Positions 39,001 to 49,500 of a DNA stretch of 64,000 nucleotides are shown one piece after another. The notes under the pieces are model-generated. The model was not told the DNA's origin. It made no database searches and saw only the letters and a list, made by a program, of their open reading frames with translations. This stretch comes from Gavia stellata. Lineage: Eukaryota > Chordata > Aves > Gaviiformes > Gaviidae. The stretch's first letter is position 1; each line of letters starts with the position of its first letter. Position numbers and translations under genes: made by a program. The stretch lies in NCBI RefSeq assembly GCF_030936135.1, contig NC_082603.1:25572880-25636879 (forward strand), read 5' to 3'.

Positions 39001-42000
39001 TGGATTTTCTTCAGTACCTTTATTTTTTTCTGTAGTTGGCTCATCACACCTCTGTGGCTTGGGTAGAAACTTGAACAGAAATCATGAAAATATTGACCAT
39101 GTGATGTTTTTAAATTGTCTGGAGAGTCCATCCTGATGTGGCTACCTTCCTCTGTTTTCTTCCTGTTTACACCCTAAAAAACCCTCACAGGATCCATGTT
39201 TATGAACGGGCAGTGTAGGAGCCTTGCGGTTTTCCTCCTCCCGCATGCTGTCACACCGTCTAGCGACTGTGGATCCAGAGGGGATCCTTGCTCACTGCAG
39301 GTTCCCGTTAGGGAAGCTGGCCCTGTTTGCTGTAGTGGGAGGTTGAGTAGCTCCCCATTTCTATGACAACAGTCGCACTTTATGGTGGTGATGTGTTCAT
39401 AAATAGCTCATGAAGGCAGCTCCCAAAGTACACCACCAGGTCTGTTAGCTGTAGTACTCTCTCGCTACCCATTTTACCTTTCCCTCTAGCATCAAGCCCA
39501 CATTACTACTGAGATGACTAGCAATATATGCTTTACCCTTGCCGGGCATAGACTTTTTAAACATTACTTTTCTACACTTGATTGGGCCAGGGAAGATAAG
39601 AGGGTCTACTTACACTTTTTCCGCACTTGTATTTTTTCTGCACCACTTCTGACTCTTTCTCAATGAACCACGGAAGACTTATCTAAGTTTCTCACAGAAT
39701 AATTTCTCAGGTGGTACTTTTAAAAAACCTAAATCCTCTAAAAAGGTTTAAAAGGTGCTCCAGGGTAGAGGAGTTAGCAATGCTGACCCCACAAAACAGG
39801 AGCACAGGGCTTGAGGGAGAGGAGGGTAAACACAGGTCCCCTAGAGCAGGTCTCTGCCTCAGAGAGGCCAGGAGGACAGAGGAGCTGTTTGAACCCCTTC
39901 CCCAACTGTGAACCTGTGCTGGATTTGGAGTTAAGGGGATGGAGAGGTTCAGTTCCTAGCCTCCCCCTCTGTTTCTCCTCTCAGTGTGGGATCTCTGACA
40001 AACTTATCAGCATTTCTTAACTCCGTTCTGTAGGAGAGGGTCAGAAGACAGCAGAGACCTTGATGACACCATCACCTTTTCTTAGCACAGTGCTAACCTC
40101 GCATCAGCCAAGGGAAGCCTCTGACTTCAGTCCAGCGACTACTGCCAGTCCCGAGACAAGCTTGGAGAAGAACTTGACCACTGCAATACTCAATGCCACT
40201 GGAGCCCATACTATGGAGATGGAGGATGCCTCCATCCCTGCCACCCCCATGGTAGGCACCAAGGCAGAGAGACTGCAGGCTTCCACCACCGCCAGCCCCA
40301 GGGATGTCACAGTTACACAGCGTGAGCACCATAACGTGAACTTGTCAGTCAACAGCAGCACTGAAATCCCCTCCCCTACCCCAACTGTCAGTACTCTGGA
40401 AGAAAACCAGCCCAACCATGAAGCCACAGAGCCTTTCAGCACAACTGAAGAAATGGATGACACCACCAGTGCAACCCCCACGCTTCCTCTGAATAGTGTG
40501 CCAGGTGAGGTTTTGCCTTTTCTGCCTGTGCAGAAAGTCCTGCCCCAAGGATGCACAACCTGGAAACTTCTGTGAACTCTCATGGGAACTGGAGAGAGGG
40601 GGGAAAAGGGGAATGAGCCATTAAGCACGGCCAGTTCAGTGGGACTGACTTGCAGATGTGCTTAGTTCAGCATCCTCTTTGCAAACCCCATTAATTATGG
40701 TATTAATTGTGCTGGCTGCTTTCTGATGAGGGCATTGATTGTGTGCAAGTCCTTTATATAACACATCCAAAACAATGTGCTTCAGCAGTGCTGCCCAGCT
40801 GGGCTCTTCTTGCACCAGTGCTGGGGGCTTGACAGGAGCCTTCCCTGCTGCCTGCAGAACGGAGCAGCGCACCCTCCCTTAACACAAAGCATGGAGATGG
40901 GCAGGCATAAGCATCAGCCCATCCATCCCTGGGCAATCATGGGAACACCTACCCTACCTTCAGATCTCTCTGGGCAGCATGGGGACTGGCTATAGGGTCT
41001 GCAATCCCAGTCTCGCCCACCTTGGGGCCTGCTAGGTTGTCACACACCCCTGATGCAAGGCAGATATTGAGTGACCATCGATTTGCATGGTGTTCATGCA
41101 CAACCGCATCCTTCACCCTGGCTTCTGTTATGGGGTCCTGCTGTTCTGTGACGCACAGACACAGCCTCAGGGGATGCTGCTACCCAGTCCCTGGGCAGCC
41201 CCCTTTGTGCTCCCCATGAGGAGGGCTGAGAGACCTTTCCCAGTCTCTTGCTCTGGGATGATCCCCAGCTCTGTGCAGAGCTGCTCGAGGATTCTCTGCT
41301 TGTCCTTTGTCCCCAGAGGACAGGACTTGTGGGCGCAGATGAGGTTGGCTGACATTGCAGATTGGCACATATGAAAACCAAGAGGACTTTCTAAGCACCG
41401 TGGCTTATAGCGTGGCTCAGCTGTGACTACGCTATAGGACTTGGTTGTTTTCCAAAGGGTTGTCAATAAGGTGCTTTTCCGAAAGTCCCAGCAGTCTTCC
41501 TTACAGCCTTGCTGTCATCTCGTTCAGTCCCACAGAACAGTGCGCTTGCACTTTATCCTTTGAAATAACTGCTTGTTCCTATTTTGCAGCAACAACTAAC
41601 AGCTCTCAGCTGGGGCCTTTTGATGGGCAGACCATGGGGCCCACAGCAGCAAGGTCTGAAACCAGGCCAGGAACGAGCCCTGTGGGTGCCACAGAGGAGA
41701 GCACCATGGAGCCCAGAACCTTCTCTGCTCCCATCTCCACTGTAGGGAGCACGTCCTCTGCTACTGCCTGCAGTACTGTGATGGTGAGACCCTTTGTGAC
41801 CAGCTCCACGTCTACCAGCACAGCTACCATCCCCACCAGCACATCTAAACTGGAGCAACCATTAGAGCCCATGCACGAGAAAGCTTCTGTGTTGGATGTT
41901 GGTGATGACGAAAATCCAGGTAAATGCTCCGCTTTTGTCCCTGCTCTCACAAAACATGGTAAAGGGTTGGGGCTACCTCAGATTGCCTCTCAGTTGTACT

Positions 42001-43098
42001 GAGCAGAACCAGAAAAGACAAGGCTTTGCTACTCCAGCCCTTGAAGGATCTCCTTTGGCCTCATTCCTTTAATATCCTTGCAGAGCTACCCAGTTCTCCT
42101 CTGGCTGATACAACGAGGGCTGATCCCTTGGTAATCACCGTGATCTCTGTCTTCATTGTCATGGTGGGCATCCTAGGCCTGGTGGGCTTCTTGAGATACC
42201 GCCAGCACAACAGCCGCATGGAGTTCCGGCGCCTGCAGGACCTGCCCATGGTGAGTAATGCCTTCAGCCCAGCCTGACATGGTCTGGCTTGCTACTGGCT
42301 GCTTTGCAGTTCCCCTTCTACTACATTAGCAATGCTTTGGGTATTTGCAGCAGCAAGAATGCTGACCACTACTCCTGTTCCCTCTTAGGTCCCTCTCCTT
42401 CCATCCAGGGTTTGAATCAAGACAGCAAGTCTCAAGGTTGGCCACTAAAGAAGCTCTCTGCCTTCCCCTCACTCTGCAGGGGAATGCTAAAAGGTTAAAT
42501 AGAGAGAGGAAGGGGAGCTCCATCCAAACTTCCCCTGAAATGACACCTTCCTAGCCTCTCCTCCTATATTCTTATATATTTGCTTTGTGACTATGACAAA
42601 GCAGATTCTGTGCTCTGTTCTGGGGAAGTTGTCTGTCTGTTTGCGTTTGACCCTTTGGGGATATAAAAAAATATGAGGGTTTCAGAGGCTGGATTAGCTC
42701 TGGGGAAGCTGCATCTAACTCACTGCGCTTTCTGGGCCAGAGGAGTACCGATTCCCTTCTGCAGCTAGCAAGCAAGCTGATGCTGTTTCAAGGTGAGTGG
42801 AGTTTTCCACACCCCTGCAGCAGGCAGGCTCTTCCTGCATACACCTCTTCTCTCCAAAAGCTGCAGCAGGAGAGTGACAGTCCAAAGATCCAGGAATTGC
42901 ACAGGGACAGCATTTAGGTGGATTGCTGGGCAGATGGCCACACTGTGCCATTGTGGATGAGAAGGCTGTGCTGCCTGCACAGCACTCTTCCAGGCTGGGA
43001 CTGTATGCCATCGTGCAGACATCTCATTAAAGCACACTATTCTCTGCTTCTAGGATGACATGATGGAGGACACCCCCCTCTCACTCTACAGCTACTAG
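30028..43098 (+). CDS. unrecognised sialomucin-like type I membrane protein, complete five-exon gene model (359 aa)
   Basis: The exons 30028-30094, 40034-40504, 41590-41919, 42084-42250 and 43054-43098 join in one frame with canonical GT-AG introns. Exon 1 ends with one base of a codon, exons 2 and 3 are symmetric phase 1-1, and exon 4 ends in phase 0. The protein has a signal peptide (residues 1-22, basic start then LLRLAAACCLFCALP) and a Ser/Thr/Pro-rich ectodomain (about 23-305). The ectodomain has N-glycosylation sequons at Asn69, 76, 125, 129 and 183 and a single cysteine in exon 3. A 20-residue hydrophobic helix (306-325) and a basic-then-acidic tail (326-359) ending TPLSLYSY follow. 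This is the plan of endomucin, CD34, CD164 or PARM1, but I recognise no family by sequence. It lies between TESK2 and CCDC163, where the human order has no gene as far as I know. A role in adhesion or anti-adhesion at an epithelial or endothelial surface is only an inference from architecture. Confidence 0.88.
31421..31437. repeat. (GGA)n trinucleotide repeat
   Basis: About five and a half perfect copies of AGG in intron 1 of the mucin-like gene. Confidence 0.85.
34735..35175. promoter_or_regulatory. candidate intronic enhancer (AT-rich block)
   Basis: An isolated 440-bp AT-rich island sits inside a GC-rich intron. It contains homeobox-like words (ttaaattaaatga, ttaattacc, tgtattaatttt), a palindromic 'ggttggtaacc' at about 34926-34936 and octamer-like 'atttgcattt' at about 34870. 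It reads like many deeply conserved enhancers, but conservation was not tested. Confidence 0.35.
40034..40504 (+). CDS. mucin-like gene, coding exon 2: Ser/Thr/Pro-rich ectodomain
   Basis: The acceptor is tctgtag|GA and the donor CCAG|gtgagg. The 471 nt (157 codons, phase 1-1) code residues 23-179. The frame is open through the whole exon and dense in Thr, Ser and Pro, with short TTASP repeats (58-62 and 107-111) and four N-glycosylation sequons (NLT, NAT, NLS, NSS). There are no cysteines. The composition fits heavy O-glycosylation. Frames on the minus strand here are shadows. Confidence 0.9.
40505..41589 (+). other. mucin-like gene, intron 2
   Basis: A 1,085-bp intron with no recognisable feature. 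The acceptor is tattttgcag. Confidence 0.8.
41590..41919 (+). CDS. mucin-like gene, coding exon 3: second Ser/Thr-rich ectodomain segment
   Basis: The exon lies between acceptor tattttgcag|CA and donor CCAG|gtaaat. It has 330 nt (110 codons, phase 1-1) for residues 180-289. It opens with ATTNSSQLGPFDG (sequon at Asn183), is rich in Thr/Ser/Pro, contains the only ectodomain cysteine (TACSTVM) and ends in an acidic stretch (VGDDENPG). Its symmetric phase and similar style suggest exons 2 and 3 are duplicable mucin modules. Confidence 0.9.
42084..42250 (+). CDS. mucin-like gene, coding exon 4: stalk, transmembrane helix, juxtamembrane tail
   Basis: The acceptor is ccttgcag|AG and the donor CATG|gtgagt; 167 nt, phase 1 in and 0 out. 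A short stalk (ELPSSPLADTTRADPL) leads into the helix VITVISVFIVMVGILG.. (residues 306-325). A basic stop-transfer and tail follow, LRYRQHNSRMEFRRLQDLPM. An internal hydrophobic helix followed by Arg residues fixes the type I topology. Confidence 0.92.
42251..43053 (+). other. mucin-like gene, intron 4
   Basis: An 803-bp intron with acceptor tctgcttctag. No other feature seen. Confidence 0.8.
43054..43098 (+). CDS. mucin-like gene, coding exon 5: C-terminal tail
   Basis: It codes DDMMEDTPLSLYSY and then TAG at 43096-43098. The acidic cluster, the TPL-type serine/threonine site and the two terminal tyrosines make this the most motif-like part of the protein and the best probe for homologues. 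Confidence 0.88.
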   Translation, partial: DDMMEDTPLSLYSY

Positions 43099-45285
43099 GC
43101 AACCAGGCTGTCCTCTGCCTGGCCGGCTGAACTTCCCAGAGGAGAAGGCCTTGAGGACTTGGTCACAGACGATCTGCTGAGGAATGAGGGGCTGTGATTT
43201 GCACACAACTGAAAGATCCTTTTCAGATGGCTTTTGGTTTTAGACATTTTAAATAGTTCAGTGTTGAAGTTTTTATGCTGGGAATCAGAGCCCAAGTCTG
43301 GCCCTTTCCTCCAGGCTCTCCTCGAAACAATGCCCTGAAGAGGTGCCTCCTCCTTTTAGTGTGGTGACCAATTAGCCAAGACAACCTTTGCCATCATATT
43401 CTGCATGGATCTCTTCTGTCCGTCTTGCCAGCTGCTGCTTTCAAAGAAGGTGGGCAAGTGATCCATATAAGAGCTCTTAACACTGGTGGTGTCAGCACAG
43501 TGCTAGCAAAGGAGACTGCTGTTTTCTGAGGGAGCCAAGTATGTGGAAATCAGTTCTCTCGGTCTCCCTCTTGTTCTGTATTTTTAAGGTTGTTTGTTTT
43601 GGGTTTTTTTCTTGCACTTTTTTTGTTCCTGTTTCAGCTTTAGTCCTGGGATTGGCGCTGCCCATCCTGAAACACCTACCAGGAGGATGACAGACTGTTC
43701 TGCTTCCTTCCTACCAGCATGTCTTTTCTCTTTAACCAGGGAAAACAGTTTTGTGGCCACTGGAGAAGTGCCCTTGCTACTTGATGTTGCTTTGAAGTTG
43801 CTGGGAGGAAAATGAACACAATTTTAGCTTAACACGGCTTGATAGGACTCAGTCTATTGCCAATTAGACACACTAATTTGGTCTCACCAAAATTAGGAAA
43901 CTGTGTCTCCCATACTTGATGCTTTCAGCGTATGCGTAAACTCCTTGCCCAGGCTCAGTAAATGCTTTTGTCCATTTCCCTGCCTGGATTGACACATGCC
44001 TTTCCTCAGGTACCTCCTATTTTGCTGCTAGCATCTGGTTGCTGAAAGTTGTTGTACAAAACTAGTACTGCACTCTCCCTCCTCTGCTATGCAAGGTCAA
44101 AGCTCCTTTACCTTTTAATGTTGGTCTTTGAGCCAGCTGGTATCTTGTCATGAGGACAGATCCTGGATGTAGGTGCCTTCCTCCCCTTCTCTTTCTAGGT
44201 GTTAGGCTGATTAGATTCTGCACTTTTGCCTCAAAATATCACCGCTGTAGGCTGCATCCAAGGCTCTTCAGGCCCCTCAAGGAAACCCACAGACCAGAGC
44301 CTCTGAGTGTAAGCCTGAGGATCTTTTAGTGACCTCACCTCAGAAAGACAGGAGTGTGCGTGACGTGAAAGTCTTCATGTAATTAACACCTGCTCCTGTC
44401 TTCTAATTCACATTTGACTGCAGGTAAAGAGAAACACATGCCTTCTCTAGAGTGTTTGATTTTTGACTAAAAGCCAGTTGCTCCCTCAGGATACAGCAAG
44501 GGCTAGAGATTATTTACCACATTGCTCTTAAAAGCCTCAGTCTCTCCTCTCCTTTCAGTAGCAACACTCACTGACCCCACAAAACACAGATACCAGGCCT
44601 CACTAGCAAAAGTACCTTTTTTTTCAGTGCTGTTATTGCTTGTCTTAGCAGGGAAAGGGGAATTTCACCATCAGCAGGACTCAAATTATCTGCAAAGCCC
44701 AAAGATGGAGCAGAACCGGTCTGGGTCAAATAGATGAACTTGGTAAGGCAGCAGTTCCCTCTTCCTGTGTTACTACTTCCGAAGTGGCTGACAAATGGCT
44801 GCACTGCAGTTTGGGTTCAGCTGTTGGCTTTGGCCTTGCATCTGTTTATTGTAAGGATGCCTAGTAAAACAGGGAAGAAGGGTTGGTTCTCTCCTGCTAT
44901 TATTGCATGAAAACTAAAGGGCAATTGTCACAACTCCAAAGCTTTTGTATCAAGCATTGTCTGCACAGAGCAATCTCCCTAGCTACAGGCTTGTTTTCCC
45001 TGCTGGAGGGCAGGGTGCTACTGATTTTTGGCACAAACAGAGGCAAGTTAGTGGTGGAAAACAGAACTCTATCCTGGCTGGAACTGGTGCAGGCTGGCAT
45101 AGCTGGAAAGTGTCTCTGCACACAACCGAAAGGGCAGGGGCTGGTTGTTCTGGTTTCCCATGCATCACTGTCCAGGGGAAAGGGGTGAGGAAGAAAACTC
45201 ACCCAACACCAAAGTGCAACCTTCTTTGTAAAATATGTTAATAGTGGATTTTTTTTCTGCAATAAAGTTACAAATGCCAAAGATG
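43099..45285 (+). other. mucin-like gene, 3' UTR
   Basis: Non-coding sequence after the stop up to the first good poly(A) signal. About 2.2 kb is long but normal for a vertebrate gene. Small frames in it look like chance. Confidence 0.6.
45261..45266 (+). terminator. poly(A) signal AATAAA
   Basis: AATAAA in 'tgcaataaagttac', the first canonical signal I found after the stop codon. Cleavage would fall near 45280-45290. Confidence 0.6.
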
Positions 45286-45966
45286 TCCCAGTCCTCATAT
45301 TTCATTGCAAACATCTAACTGAAAAGCTTTTGTAGATCACAATGAATCCTGTGACAGATAGCAGCAGTTTGGGGGCCGACACTAGTGAAAATGCCAGACA
45401 GGTATAAACCATAGCTCTGAGGGTTCAGAAGGACACCATCCCCTGCTTGTGTTGCTTCTTGTCAGGGTCGTTCCCTGTCTGGGTTGGCTGAGATTGATTT
45501 CTATAAGGTCACATCAGATTAAATCTGTCTAACAGAACCACACTAGACCAAATAATCTAACATATACCTTTAGACTCTCTTCCTTTGCCTCTTGATTGAA
45601 GATATCCTTACTCTCATCTGTTGTCAACTGTAAGCCCAAACTCTATTTACAGAAATATCCTGAAAGCCAGCCTAATCCAAACCTAAGTAGCATCATCTGG
45701 CATGCTTCTTTCTATAATACAGAAGACAAAGCAAAGTGAAAGGTGTGTACTTCTTTTTGTTTAGCTTTATAGCTGTTTTGAACTCTTCCCTTTGGAGCTC
45801 AGACCCACAGGGAGGTAAACGCTCATGGTTTGTTGCAAAAGCCCAGCTCTTGCTACAGACCTGATAAAGAGTCTCTCCTAGCTGTTGCAATACTTGGGCA
45901 GTATCATCCAGCTCATGGCATAGACTGTTTGTGTTACAAGATTTTCTACTGCAAAAGCAAAACATG

Positions 45967-45971
45967 GTGAG
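45967..45971. repeat. target-site duplication, left copy (GTGAG)
   Basis: GTGAG directly before the LTR, repeated exactly at 46593-46597. Confidence 0.85.
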
Positions 45972-46592
45972 TGTCGTGGTTTAAGCCCAGCTGGCAACTA
46001 AGCACCACACAGCCGCTCACTCACTCCCCCCAGGTGGGGTGGGGGAGAGAACCAGAAGAGTAAAAGTGAGAAAACTCGTGGGCTGAGATAAAAACAGTTT
46101 AATAGGTAGAGCAAAAGAACACTGTGCGGAGAAGCAAAGCGAAAGAAGGAATTAATTCACCACTTCCCGTCGGCAGGCAGGTGTTCAGCTATCTGCAGGG
46201 AAGCAGGGCTCTATCACGCGTAGCGGTTGCTCGGGAAGACAAACGCCATTACTCCGAATGTCCCCACCTTCCTTCTTCCTCCCCCGGCTTTATATACTGA
46301 GCATGATGTCATATGGTATGGAATATCCCTTTGGTCAGTTGGGGTCAGCTGTCCCGGCTGTGTCCCCTCCCAACTTCCCGTGCACCCCCAGCCCACTCGC
46401 TGGTGGGGTGGGGTGAGGAGCAGAAAAGGCCTTGGTGCTGTGTGAGCCCTGCTCAGCAGTAACTAAAACATTCCTGCTTTATCAACATTGTTTCCAGCCC
46501 AAATCCAAAACACAGCCCCATACAATCCAAAACACAGCCCCATATTAGCTGCTATGAAGAAAGTTAACCCCATCCCAGCCAAAACCAGCACA
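45972..46592 (-). mobile_element. solo LTR of an avian endogenous retrovirus
   Basis: A 621-bp element bounded by TG and CA with imperfect terminal inverted repeats (tgtcgtggttt and aaaccagcaca) and flanked by a perfect 5-bp duplication. Read on the minus strand it begins tgtgctggttttggctggga, has a TATA box (tatataaag, 46296-46288) and an ATTAAA-type poly(A) signal (46103-46098), so it is oriented minus. The sequence is one I recall as common across neoavian genomes. A 5-bp duplication fits ERVL-type elements. No internal gag, pol or env sequence is present, so it arose by recombination between the two LTRs. It could still act as a minus-strand promoter. Confidence 0.88.
46502..46544. repeat. 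22-bp tandem duplication inside the LTR
   Basis: 'aatccaaaacacagcccca' occurs twice with a 22-bp period, at 46502-46523 and 46524-46544. It lies in the U3 end of the minus-oriented LTR. Confidence 0.9.
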
Positions 46593-46597
46593 GTGAG
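46593..46597. repeat. target-site duplication, right copy (GTGAG)
   Basis: Exact match to the left copy at 45967-45971. Confidence 0.85.
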
Positions 46598-49500
46598 TGA
46601 AACTACTTGGTCATTGGGCTTTTGCTGGTTTTGAAAGAGTTCCCACAAAGAATCTAGAAAAGCACATCCCTGAAAGATCCAGAGCAAGAGGAGAGCAAAC
46701 AAAGATGACTTAGCCTAGCAAAGTGCTTGCTGAGTAATCTGAAGACTTGGGGGTGAACTCTAAACACTGCAGAGATTTCAGTCCTGTCCAAACATAAAAC
46801 CATACAAAACAGAAGAACTAAGTAACGGAACAAACATGCTACAACTAAGCCAGTCTTCTCTGGTCTGTCATCAGCATTACTCTGGTGGTTTATGTCGGAG
46901 TTTTTTCTGTTTTGCCTTTTTACCACCAACCCCACTCAGAGCTGATTCATTCTTTGCAGAACAAACTGCTGCTCTGCCTTGTTAGAGAAGTAGCACAGAG
47001 CAGATCTGCGTTAGCTGGAGAGGCAGCAGCAGGACAGGCTTGTGCAGGCAGCTACCCTCGGGAGGCATGAAGCTTACTGCTTTTGCCCAGCCAAGTTCTG
47101 ACCTCCCAGCCAGGTGATGCAATCTCTGAGGTGGCCAGGTTTGGAGATGGACCATGGGCCAGTTGTATGGGCTTCATCTTTCCCATGCAGCAAAGCAAAC
47201 TGATAGAATCAAAAAACAATTATTGCCAATTTCTGGATGTCCCTTTGAACACAGCTCTCGCTTTTGATAAGGCTTAGTTTTAATGCCTCCTAGGGTAAGG
47301 CACAATTATATTATTAATTAGCAAGAGGACAAGAATCCATCAAATCACTTACGTTTAAAGCTTAGTAGGAGGGAAAGAAACCCAGATAAAAGAAAAGCAG
47401 ATTTTGAGACCCATCTGCCTTCTCTGCCTTTCCCTCCTCCCCTCTCCAGACTCATGTTTTGAAGGGAAGAGGATTTGAACACCTGAAAACTGACAGTGCT
47501 AGGGCTTCTGTGCCAAGGTCAGGGCTACCTGTGCTACGTGCCAGTTCTCTGCCCACTCAGTTGTCCTTCGTGGCTCAGTGTCTGTAGTTTAGCTTTGGAC
47601 ACTGTGTATTTTCACCATCATGTCACATTGTAAGTCTGTAAATGAGGCTACAGACAGTGTTTGGAGACAGAAACTGCCACAAGAAGCACTGGAGTGGACA
47701 AGGCAGGGTGTGGATCTGGTAAGACCAACAACCCCAAGAGGATCTCCCATGGATTAAGTCCCCTGTGCTTGCTACCACTTAAAGAAGAACAAAAGAGGCA
47801 TTGCACTGATCCAGGGAGTAGGAGCACAGAAGCAAGCCAGGGAGGCAGAGCAGTAAACTTTCAGTAATGAAGGCTATGAAATGATGCATAACCAGGGAAG
47901 GTTTTAGCCAGTAGCCAAGCAATGTTCTTCTCATACCCAGGAGAGAACAGAAAATGCCTACTGCCATTTCCCAGACACCTAGGAAGGAAACAGGAGACTG
48001 CACACCTTCGCATTATTTATACTCAATTTTCTATGACAACTTTCAATGCAGTATAAATGTGGATTTGTCATGGGGGAAGGGGGAGGGTTTTTCTAAGTGT
48101 CCCTCCTGAGCCTCTGCCAGGGATGTTCCTATCTAATTGCTACCTCCACTTCACTGCATAGCAGAAGTGAAAGAGGCATCTTATCTCCAATCCTCCCTTC
48201 CACCTCCCACAAAAAAGAAATCATGCACTTCCTGTTCATAAAACAGCCGAATCTGTGGTCCTACTGATATGTGGCTAAGTGATAAGCAAAGCTGGAAGAC
48301 CATGACTGCTAATACAAAAGTCTCCATCAGTATTAGGCCCCCAAAACCGTTTGTGTGTTTGTTTGGGTTTTTTTTAATTCCCCAGAACTTTATAAGATAA
48401 TCAATGTCTTCAAACTTCCCCATCCAACCACATTTGAATGAAGACTCTTCCCTGCTCTAATGTTGCGGGGGACATGTTTCCTCATAGATCTGAGAAAAAT
48501 CAACCTTTATCCAAAGCACAACTTCAAAACAGTCTCAAAAGGTAAAGCACTTAGACCTACCCAGAAGAGAACCTTCTAATTGTGGCTGGTGATACATAGC
48601 TTGCAAACTAGATCCCCCACCATAGCTGATTCTGCAACATTAGTAAGCTTTTATAAGCAATCATTAACTATTACATGAAGGAAGCTAGATAGGGTGCTAG
48701 ACAGTGTCAAACTTGATAGATTTGTGCATTTTAAAGACAAAGGGATCAATGTATTCATCTGCTTGACAGCCTGCACAGCCTTCCTCGTGCTTGTTCCGAC
48801 TTCCTGTCTAATAAATAAAAGATATACTTAACACAGGTCTGCTTCACATGCACCAGCAGTTTAACAATGGTTAGCTTCAGTTCCTCTGTAATAATTTTTC
48901 TTTTGAAAGACCCATCAGCCAAATAACTCCCTGAACCACAAAACCAGCATGATCTTGATCAGATGGACAGTGGTCACAGCTGCAAGAAAATAAGCATGTG
49001 TTTGTTTCTACTGTTCAGCTCCCTCTCTGTTTACAGGTAGACCAAATCCCCCACCCGCAGTTCAAATAAAGAGCTAAGTTACCAGAGGTATCCTCCCGGT
49101 CATAAAACAGGTCTCCCTGTGATGAACTGCCCAGAATTAATATATCCCTGCAGCAGAAGCCTTTTGCTAGTGCTCTTTGAACTATAATGGAACATCTGTT
49201 GACAATCTCCCGCAGGGTAACTTCTCCCCTCCCCTGTTTTAATCCTCTCTCCTTCAGAAGTACTTTTCCTCTGAAATCAGACACATCAGTTGCCACAGGA
49301 TGAGTCTCACGAGCAGTAGAGTGTTTCCTTTCACACTGGTCTTTCTTGAGAACTGTAGGAAGAGGGATGAGCAGTCAGCCCTGTTCAGTATTTCCTTAAA
49401 AATTTGCTGTTAGGTCTGAATTCCAGAAGCTTTCGATGCTAAATTACAGGTTCTGCTTGGAACACTATAAGGTTCATGGGTTCTGGAACATGCCTTTCAG

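Larger units (their letters stand above)
30095..40033 (+). other. mucin-like gene, intron 1
   Basis: This 9.9-kb intron is GC-rich near the island and mixed later. It holds a (GGA)n run at 31421-31437, a candidate regulatory AT-rich block (34735-35175) and an odd minus-strand frame (38808-39131). Frames on the opposite strand at 31.6-33 kb and elsewhere are composition artefacts. I found no alternative exon that fits phase 1. Confidence 0.75.

Noticed and set aside
49015..49296. 93-codon minus-strand frame with a plausible-looking sequence
   Set aside because: No splice context or family match; kept only as a remark in the intergenic entry.
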